NCBI GenBank assembly: GCA_039028695.1 | Contig: JBCCHN010000120.1 | Span: 1 to 16,603, forward strand | DNA length: 16,603 nucleotides | Origin: JANQKX01 sp039028695 | Lineage (GTDB): Bacteria > Pseudomonadota > Alphaproteobacteria > Kiloniellales > Kiloniellaceae | Reading direction: 5' to 3' | In this document: piece by piece, positions 11,302 to 16,603 of the stretch | Layout: every line of letters starts with the position of its first letter | Numbering within the stretch: position 1 is the first letter of the stretch | Notes under the pieces: generated by a model | Told to the model about the DNA's origin: nothing | Database searches by the model: none | Seen by the model: only the letters and a program-made list of their open reading frames with translations | Program-made: the position numbers and the translations under genes

Positions 11302-14125
11302 TGAGCCGCTCCCCACCCGGATCGAAAAAGTGGGGTGAGACGACCGCCGCCCGGACAGATTGATTGGCAAGCGGTGAAACCGCCCAGACCTCATCGCCCA
11401 GACGATCATGGCCGTCCTTCAAGAGGGCCAGTGCAATGGGGTGTTCCAAGCTGGGGCTGTAGAGAGAGGCGGTTAAATATCCTAAGGAGACTTGGGTGGT
11501 GCCTTGCCAAGTGTGCGCTGTGATCATGGCGCCGATCGGCAAAACCGTTTGGCCATCGACAGGCTGTAGTCCCACCAGTTGCAGGCGGCCCTTACCCTGT
11601 AGGTAAGGCCGCTGGAAGAGACTGCGGCCTAGAAAGTCCTTTTTCCGGGACACCAATTTCCCCAAGCCCAGATCTGCCGGCGTAGTCCGCCCATCAATCT
11701 CCGTTCCTACCGAAATGTGGCCTTTTTCAAGGCGCATAACGTCCAGCGCCTCGAGGCCATAGGGCATGAGGCCAAGCGGCGCTCCGGCGACGTCTACGGC
11801 CTCCCAAAGATCTTCCGCATAGCCGGCGGGGGTATGGATCTCGTATCCCAGTTCACCGGAAAAGCTAACCCGATAGAGGCGAATGGGCAGGCCGTCAAGC
11901 AGTCCCTCCCGAACGGACGCCATGGGAAACGATTCCTTGTCCACCGGGAAATCCGGACCCAACGCCGTCAATAGATCTCGGGCCCGGGGTCCTGCGATGG
12001 CCAGCGCTGCCCAGGCATCGGTGACCGAGGTCAAGCGAATGTCCAGGTCCGGCCAGTGGCATTGATGCAGTCGCTCAAGGTGCTGCCATACCTCTCCGGC
12101 CCGCGCCGTCGTGGTCGTCAGCAGAAAGTGGGTCTCCCCCAAGCGGGCCACGGTCCCGTCGTCGAAAAGAATGCCGTCGGCGCGCAGCATCAAACCATAT
12201 CGCACCCGGCCGATGGCCAGGTTGGCAAGATTGTTACAATACACCCGTTCCAAGAAGGTCGGGGCATCGGGCCCTTGCACATCGATTTTGCCCAGGCTCG
12301 ACATATCCACCACGCCCACCTGCCGGCGGGTGTTGCGCACCTCTCGCGCGATAGCGGCCGCCATATCCTCGCCGTTGTGGGGATAGTGGCGGGGATAGAG
12401 CCAATCGCCGGCGGTCACAAAAACCGCGCCGGCTTTTTCGTTCGCCTTGTGAAAGGGGGTGCGTCGCGTGGGCGCTAGGTCTCGCCCCCGCGCTGGCCCG
12501 GCAACGGCGCCCAGGCTGACCGGTGTAAAGGGCGGGCGAAAGGTGGTATGTCCCACCGCCTCCGCCGACCTGCCTTGGCGTGCTGCTACAAAGCTTAGGG
12601 CATTGATATTGCTGGTCTTACCTTGGTCGGTGCCCATGCCCGTGGTGGTATAGCGTTTGAGGTGCTCGATATCCCCATAGCCTTCCGCCATGGCCAGATC
12701 CAGATCGTCAGTGGTGACGTCATTCTGAAAATCCATGAAGGCCATTGGCCCTTTGGCGAGAGGCATTGCCGCAGTCGGTGAGACCCCTTTTCCGGCAGCG
12801 GCGCCTACGACCGCCAGGGGTGTGGTCGCGTCATGGGGAAGATGGGCGCCAATCTGCGGCTCCATCATCAGCCGCCCGCCAGCCTGGGCATAGAGTTGCA
12901 GGTTTGGCGTCCAGCCCCCCGACATCAGCAACAGGTCGCAATCCAGGTCCACGCGTGACCCATCAACTCCGTACCGAAGGGTCAGCCCCTTCAGCCGCTT
13001 CCGACCCCGCGTCCCCGCGATCTCATAGTTCGCAAAGACTGGTACCCCGTCTGGACGAAAGGGGGCCGCCTCGGCGGGCCGCATGTCGATCAGCCCGGCA
13101 ACCTGGATGTCGGCCGACTTAAGGTCTTCAAGGGCCTCATAGGCCGAGTCATTGTTGGTAACGATGACAGCCCGCTGTCCCGGCTTCACCCCATAATGCC
13201 GGATATAGAATCGAACAGCCGAGGCCAGCATGATCCCTGGCCGGTCGTTGCCGGGAAAAACCAAAGGCCGTTCGATGGCCCCACCGGCCAGGACGACCGC
13301 GTCGGCCCTCACAATCCATAGACGGTGGTTCCCGCCCGGCCGCCGTTCCTCCAACAAAACCAGCGGCAGGTTTTGGCAGGAAAAAGCGGTGGTGTTGGCA
13401 AGCAGGGTCACCTTGGGGTTTTGCTCCAGTTTCTCAACAGCCTGATCCCACCACGCGATCGGCTCCAAACCATCGACAGGATCCCGTGTCCAGGCGAGAG
13501 AGCCCCCGAGCTCGGCACGTTCATCGCAGAGGATTAACCGGCGACCTTGTTCGGCGGCCTCTAGGGCCGCGACCAGGCCCGCCCGCCCCGCCCCGATCAC
13601 CAAGAGCTCACATGTTTGGTGGTGGTGCTCGTGCTGGGCCGGATCGGGGCCGCAAGGCGGTTGTCCCAAACCGGCGGCACGACGGATCAGCTTTTCGTAA
13701 AAGGGCCAGGCCCCGGCGGGCCAGAGGAAGGTTTTATAATAAAATCCGGCTTTGAGGTAACGTGCAGCCAATCCGGCCAGCGCGCCAAGGTCGAAGGACA
13801 GCTTGGGCCAGGCGTTTTGCGATCGCGCCACCAGGCCGTCAAAGAGGGGAATTTCCGTGGCGCGCAGGTTGGGCCGAGCCCTATTGCCCTCTCCCAACCG
13901 CACCAGCCCATTGGGCTCCTCGCTGCCCGCGGATAAAAGACCCCGTGGCCGATGATACTTGAAGCTGCGCCCCACCAGGTCCACCCCGTTGGCCAAAAGC
14001 GCAGAGGCTAAAGTGTCCCCTTCATAGCCCTCGTAGGTCTCCCCGTCGAAGGTAAAGCTGAGGCTCTGGGTCCGGTCGATCAGACCACCACTTGGCAGCC
14101 GATGGCTTTGGGGGGAGGCGCTCAT
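11294..14125 (-). CDS. soxA: Sarcosine oxidase alpha subunit
   Basis: Large subunit (943 residues, within the normal range) that binds NAD+ and folate. Sarcosine is oxidised at the flavins, and the resulting imine carbon passes through the complex to THF, giving methylene-THF, glycine and peroxide. Residues about 20-110 form the ferredoxin-like N-terminal domain without cluster cysteines (YEGYEGDTLASALLANG; GRSFKYHRPRG). GAGRAG (178-183) starts the dinucleotide-binding domain. From about residue 560 a GcvT-like domain begins, with LGLMPYGLEALDVMRLEKGH near its end, followed by the C-terminal barrel. The ATG overlaps the soxD stop as ATGA (14122-14125) and the end overlaps soxG. The assignment is firm from architecture and context. 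Confidence 0.97.
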   Translation of the reverse strand: MSASPQSHRLPSGGLIDRTQSLSFTFDGETYEGYEGDTLASALLANGVDLVGRSFKYHRPRGLLSAGSEEPNGLVRLGEGNRARPNLRATEIPLFDGLVARSQNAWPKLSFDLGALAGLAARYLKAGFYYKTFLWPAGAWPFYEKLIRRAAGLGQPPCGPDPAQHEHHHQTCELLVIGAGRAGLVAALEAAEQGRRLILCDERAELGGSLAWTRDPVDGLEPIAWWDQAVEKLEQNPKVTLLANTTAFSCQNLPLVLLEERRPGGNHRLWIVRADAVVLAGGAIERPLVFPGNDRPGIMLASAVRFYIRHYGVKPGQRAVIVTNNDSAYEALEDLKSADIQVAGLIDMRPAEAAPFRPDGVPVFANYEIAGTRGRKRLKGLTLRYGVDGSRVDLDCDLLLMSGGWTPNLQLYAQAGGRLMMEPQIGAHLPHDATTPLAVVGAAAGKGVSPTAAMPLAKGPMAFMDFQNDVTTDDLDLAMAEGYGDIEHLKRYTTTGMGTDQGKTSNINALSFVAARQGRSAEAVGHTTFRPPFTPVSLGAVAGPARGRDLAPTRRTPFHKANEKAGAVFVTAGDWLYPRHYPHNGEDMAAAIAREVRNTRRQVGVVDMSSLGKIDVQGPDAPTFLERVYCNNLANLAIGRVRYGLMLRADGILFDDGTVARLGETHFLLTTTTARAGEVWQHLERLHQCHWPDLDIRLTSVTDAWAALAIAGPRARDLLTALGPDFPVDKESFPMASVREGLLDGLPIRLYRVSFSGELGYEIHTPAGYAEDLWEAVDVAGAPLGLMPYGLEALDVMRLEKGHISVGTEIDGRTTPADLGLGKLVSRKKDFLGRSLFQRPYLQGKGRLQLVGLQPVDGQTVLPIGAMITAHTWQGTTQVSLGYLTASLYSPSLEHPIALALLKDGHDRLGDEVWAVSPLANQSVRAAVVSPHFFDPGGERLNG

Positions 14126-14415
14126 CGTTCCACGTCATCCTTTGGCCCGCGCGCTGCCTCGACGGCGTCCCGCACCTCCAAGATCTCATAACTGGCCGTG
14201 TCGCGACGCACCAACAGCCAGCGCCCGCAGCCGCCTCCGTGATACCAGAATTCGCTGACCGGTCCGCTCGGATTCTCGCTCAGGTGCACGAAGGCATGCC
14301 ACGCCACTTGATCGCTCTGGCCATCCAGCGCCGGCATGACGTCCCCGGCCTCTCCCCCATAGGTGAATTCGGTTTCATCACGCGGGCCGCACCAGGGACA
14401 GGGTATGTGGATCAT
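14122..14415 (-). CDS. soxD: Sarcosine oxidase delta subunit (zinc-binding)
   Basis: A 97-residue subunit with Cys6, Cys9, His59 and Cys63 (in CPWCG and HGGGCGRW), the zinc-binding set known for SoxD. The family's role is structural within the oxidase complex. WHAFVHLSENPSGPVSEFWYH is highly typical. The start ATG (14415-14413) follows an AGAGG with four bases between, 21 nt after the soxB stop. Its TGA overlaps the soxA start by four bases, indicating coupled translation. Confidence 0.96.
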   Translation of the reverse strand: MIHIPCPWCGPRDETEFTYGGEAGDVMPALDGQSDQVAWHAFVHLSENPSGPVSEFWYHGGGCGRWLLVRRDTASYEILEVRDAVEAARGPKDDVER

Positions 14416-14436
14416 GCTGCCTCTGCGTTCGTGTTC

Positions 14437-15696
14437 TTAATGGAGCCAAGGCGCGGGCCCTGCACCCGCGTCATCGATCAAGGCCCCGCTCTCGAAACGG
14501 TCCAAGGCAAAGGGCGCGATGAGCGGATGGGCCCGTCCTTGCGCTACAGTCTGGGCGATGGTCCAGCCCACCGCCGGCGTGGCTTTAAAACCTGCATAGC
14601 CCCAGCCGGCGTTGAGGGTAAGGTTATCCACTGGCGTGGCGCCCATGATCGCGTTGCCGTCCATGGGGATGTCGGCGATGCCGCCCCATTGGCGCATGAG
14701 CCGCATTTTGGCAGTGAAGGGAAACATCTCGATGATCCGGGCTGCCGTGTGCTCGATGGCGGCTTGCCCGCCCATGGCGCGGTAGCCGGGATAGCCCTCG
14801 GTCGCCCCGCCCATGACAAGTTCCCCCTTGTCGGTTTGACCCACATAAGCCAGGCCCGCGTTAAAGTTCACCACCACGTCCAAGGCCGGCTTCACCGGTT
14901 CGCTGACAAAGGCCTGCACCGGAATGGACTGCAGGGGCAGGCGGAACCCCGCCATCTTGGCCACTTGGCTGGATTGCCCGGCCACCGAAACCACCACGTT
15001 GTCGGCGCCAATGGTCCCAGGAGCCGTGGTCACCGCCGCGATACGATTTCCGCTCTGCTCAAAGCCGGTTACCGGGCACTGTTCGATGATATCCACGCCA
15101 AGCCGTGACGCTGCTCTGGCATAGGCCCAGGCCACCGCGTCATGACGCAGGGTGCCGCCCCGCTCCTGCAGCAAAGCCCCCACGATGGGAAAGCGGGCCT
15201 TAGGGTCCAGGTTCAAGGGTGGTACCCGTTCTTTTAGGGCTTGCCGGTCCAAAATGGCCGCGTCACTGCCACGCAGCAGCATGGCATTGGCCCTCAGCGT
15301 GAAGGCCTCCAGCTCCCCGTCGGAATGGGCCAGGTCCACGTAGCCCCGTTGCGAGACCATCAGGTTGTAATTGAGCTCCTGGCTCAAGCCCTCCCAAAGC
15401 TCCAGGGCGAATTCCTTCAGCGCCCCGCTGGCCTCCAAAAAATAATCTGAACGGATGATGGTGGTGTTGCGGCCCGTATTACCGCCGCCTAGCCAGCCGG
15501 CTTCCAACACCAGTACATCATGAAGGCCATGATTTTTCGCTAGGTAATAGGCGGTGGCCAGCCCGTGGCCGCCACCGCCCACGATGACCACCTCGTAGTG
15601 TTTTTTTGGATCCGCCTTGGACCATGCCGGTTTCCAGGCGCCACCCAGTCCCCAACCTCTATGGAGCAAGCGCCAAGCGGAATAATCGCCCCCCAA
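14437..15696 (-). CDS. soxB: Sarcosine oxidase beta subunit (flavin-containing)
   Basis: Catalytic flavoprotein subunit, 419 residues, that oxidises sarcosine and carries FAD plus covalent FMN. The FAD-binding motif GGGGHG is at residues 40-45 in VVIVGGGGHGLATAYYLAKNHG, and GGTLRHDAVAW contains His185, the expected covalent-FMN histidine. The start is TTG 15696: AGGAGG lies nine bases upstream on the minus strand, no ATG or GTG is available in frame nearby, and the resulting N-terminus has the typical length before the Rossmann fold. It is the first gene of soxBDAG. The operon lacks glyA, folD or a dedicated regulator in this window. A candidate promoter lies about 50-80 nt upstream. A long open frame on the opposite strand (14092-15108) is a shadow of this gene. 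Confidence 0.96.
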   Translation of the reverse strand: MGGDYSAWRLLHRGWGLGGAWKPAWSKADPKKHYEVVIVGGGGHGLATAYYLAKNHGLHDVLVLEAGWLGGGNTGRNTTIIRSDYFLEASGALKEFALELWEGLSQELNYNLMVSQRGYVDLAHSDGELEAFTLRANAMLLRGSDAAILDRQALKERVPPLNLDPKARFPIVGALLQERGGTLRHDAVAWAYARAASRLGVDIIEQCPVTGFEQSGNRIAAVTTAPGTIGADNVVVSVAGQSSQVAKMAGFRLPLQSIPVQAFVSEPVKPALDVVVNFNAGLAYVGQTDKGELVMGGATEGYPGYRAMGGQAAIEHTAARIIEMFPFTAKMRLMRQWGGIADIPMDGNAIMGATPVDNLTLNAGWGYAGFKATPAVGWTIAQTVAQGRAHPLIAPFALDRFESGALIDDAGAGPAPWLH

Positions 15697-15743
15697 AGGC
15701 CGCGCCCTCCTTTTGATCGTCGCCGCTTTCTGAGCTGATCAAG

Positions 15744-15773
15744 ATTGTGGGGCGGCGCTTGCGACCCTGTCAA
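15744..15773 (-). promoter_or_regulatory. Candidate soxBDAG promoter
   Basis: On the minus strand TTGACA (15773-15768, perfect -35) is followed after 18 bp by CACAAT (15749-15744, four of six to the -10 consensus). Initiation near 15737 would give a leader of about 40 nt before soxB. The 10-bp palindrome at 15777-15786 abuts the -35. Confidence 0.45.
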
Positions 15774-15776
15774 TAG

Positions 15777-15786
15777 TGTGATCACA
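15777..15786. promoter_or_regulatory. Palindrome next to the soxB -35 element
   Basis: TGTGATCACA is a perfect 10-bp palindrome centred about 44 bp upstream of the predicted soxB start point, where an activator touching RNA polymerase would bind. It contains the TGTGA/TCACA halves of a CRP site but without the 6-bp spacer, so it is not a normal CRP site. The protein is unknown. Confidence 0.35.
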
Positions 15787-15796
15787 GTTGGCCGAT

Positions 15797-15819
15797 TGTC
15801 CTGTGGGACACTTGTGTCC
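15797..15819. promoter_or_regulatory. Three-part operator-like repeat in the sox/enolase divergent region
   Basis: TGTCC (15797-15801), GGACAC (15806-15811) and GTGTCC (15814-15819) are half-sites starting about 9 bp apart. They make two overlapping inverted repeats: TGTCC-tgtg-GGACA and GGACAC-tt-GTGTCC. A TATAAG at 15824-15829 could be the -10 of the + strand gene, which would put the repeat between its promoter elements. A GntR-type or similar dimeric regulator is one possibility. Confidence 0.4.
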
Positions 15820-15880
15820 ATGTTATAAGGTGTCTTTCGAAGGTTCCGCATGTTTGCAGGTTCAGGATAAGGGTGATCCC

Positions 15881-16603
15881 GTGAAGATTATCGGCGCGGC
15901 CGCATATCGGCAGTTTCAGCCCTTCAGCGACGGACCTTACCGTTGTCGCGGCCAGACTGAAGCGGGTTTTGATTCTACAATCCTGCGCTTGGACAGTGAC
16001 AGCGGATTGACCGGTTGGGGCGAGATGGCTCCCTTGGGCACCTTTTATTCGGAAGCTTTTGCCGCCGGTGTTCGGGCCGCTATGCCTGAGCTTTTGCCGA
16101 AGCTATTGGGCGCCGACCCCCGACAGCTGGATAAGATCAATCAGCTCATGGACCAGGCCTTTTTTGGCCAACCTTACCTTAAGGCCCCTCTTGACATGGC
16201 TTGTTGGGATCTCGCCGGGCAAGCGGCCGGTCTGCCCTTGGCCGAGCTGACAGGCGGCCGCTTCGGCGAGACGGTCTGGCTGTACCGTTCCGTCTCCCAA
16301 GATACGCCTGAGCGCATGGTGGAGACCGCCCGACGGCACATCGAGGCGGGCTACCGCCGTCTACAAGTGAAGGTGGGCGGCGACCCGCTTGAGGATGCAA
16401 CCCGTATGCAGGCGGTTCGTGCTGTGGTTCCAGAGGATGTCTTGCTTTTGGCCGATGCCAATGGGGCCTGGCAGTTGGACGCGGCTCTCCGCTTTGCAAT
16501 GGCGCTCGGCGATATGGACTACTATCTGGAACAGCCCTGCATGGCCATGGCGGACAACGCCCGTCTGGCCGCCAATCTGCGTCAGCCGCTGATCCTGGAC
16601 GAA
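15881..16603 (+). CDS. Enolase-superfamily protein (proline-betaine epimerase/hydroxyproline dehydratase-like), 5' part
   Basis: The first 241 residues of a mandelate racemase/muconate-lactonising-type enzyme; the frame is open at the right edge. Start GTG 15881 has AAGGG (15869-15873) seven bases upstream. The N-terminal capping domain has FSDGPY and SGLTGWGEMAPLG, typical of 4-hydroxyproline-betaine 2-epimerase (HpbD) and cis-3-hydroxyproline dehydratase relatives. Barrel features are Lys164 in QVKVGG (the first Lys of a KxK motif is Gln162 here), metal ligands Asp192 (DANGAW) and Glu217 (LEQP), and the closing Asp-Glu at 240-241 as the third. The second catalytic base lies outside the window. 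Divergent from sarcosine oxidase, it may act in betaine breakdown that ends in N-methylated amino acids. Exact reaction unsure. Confidence 0.85.
   Translation, partial: MKIIGAAAYRQFQPFSDGPYRCRGQTEAGFDSTILRLDSDSGLTGWGEMAPLGTFYSEAFAAGVRAAMPELLPKLLGADPRQLDKINQLMDQAFFGQPYLKAPLDMACWDLAGQAAGLPLAELTGGRFGETVWLYRSVSQDTPERMVETARRHIEAGYRRLQVKVGGDPLEDATRMQAVRAVVPEDVLLLADANGAWQLDAALRFAMALGDMDYYLEQPCMAMADNARLAANLRQPLILDE

Noticed and set aside
12745..13122. + strand frame inside the soxA region
   Set aside because: Antisense shadow of soxA; Arg/Pro/Ser-rich translation without motifs.
14092..15108. Long 338-codon + strand frame
   Set aside because: It lies antisense to soxB, soxD and the beginning of soxA, which are unmistakable; its product shows no family features and is a codon-bias shadow.
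15777..15786. CRP-binding site
   Set aside because: The halves TGTGA and TCACA are present but lack the 6-bp spacer required for a CRP dimer, so it is reported only as an unassigned palindrome.
15540..15851. 103-codon minus-strand frame over the soxB start region
   Set aside because: Out of frame with soxB, covers the divergent promoter region, and has no recognisable product.
1..16603. Insertion sequences, prophage, CRISPR, tRNA or toxin-antitoxin genes
   Set aside because: No transposase-, integrase- or toxin-like protein, no regularly spaced repeats and no tRNA-like cloverleaf were seen; gene packing and products are those of a metabolic region.

Overview
This 16.6 kb window looks like chromosomal DNA from a moderately GC-rich alphaproteobacterium. 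Three things suggest this: a heterotetrameric sarcosine oxidase operon in the order soxBDAG, a single-chain glycine decarboxylase, and a Tat-linked GMC dehydrogenase. A Rhodospirillales-like source is a guess, not a placement. I see no transposase, CRISPR array, tRNA or rRNA.

Layout. The left edge holds the 3' end of an unrecognised + strand gene (1-319). It converges on sdaA (391-1773, -), an iron-sulfur L-serine dehydratase. A 376-nt divergent gap separates sdaA from an XRE-cupin regulator (2150-2782, +). A long leader (2783-3299) then leads into gcvT, gcvH and gcvP (3300-7845, +). After a strong hairpin that begins at the gcvP stop and a palindrome-rich 207-nt gap come three + strand genes: a GMC flavoprotein with a cysteine cluster typical of 3Fe-4S glucose dehydrogenases (8053-9501), a small Tat-signal subunit (9517-10029) and a SAM-dependent methyltransferase (10100-10735). 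These converge, with overlapping stop codons, on soxB-soxD-soxA-soxG (15696 down to 10732, -). Divergent from soxB is the start of an enolase-superfamily gene (15881 to the right edge, +), resembling proline-betaine/hydroxyproline enzymes.

How the genes fit together. Most of the window forms a one-carbon/amino-acid catabolic route. Sarcosine oxidase turns sarcosine into glycine plus methylene-THF. GcvPTH (with a lipoamide dehydrogenase encoded elsewhere) splits glycine into CO2, ammonia and methylene-THF. Serine hydroxymethyltransferase (not in this window) would join glycine and methylene-THF into serine, which SdaA deaminates to pyruvate. The enolase-family gene suggests that methylated amines such as betaines may feed in upstream. 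The dehydrogenase/Tat/methyltransferase cluster does not fit this route clearly and is the least explained part.

Main regulatory observation. An identical 12-bp motif (ATAGGAAACTTT) lies over a candidate sdaA promoter and just upstream of gcvT, flanking the XRE-cupin gene on both sides. The sdaA side carries a second, near-identical copy exactly 20 bp away. This suggests the regulator controls both serine and glycine breakdown. No glycine riboswitch is recognisable before gcvT. Instead the leader holds a strong ribosome-binding site followed by a short ORF with two adjacent Gly codons, and the sdaA leader holds a short ORF with two adjacent Ser codons. These leader-peptide readings are hypotheses.
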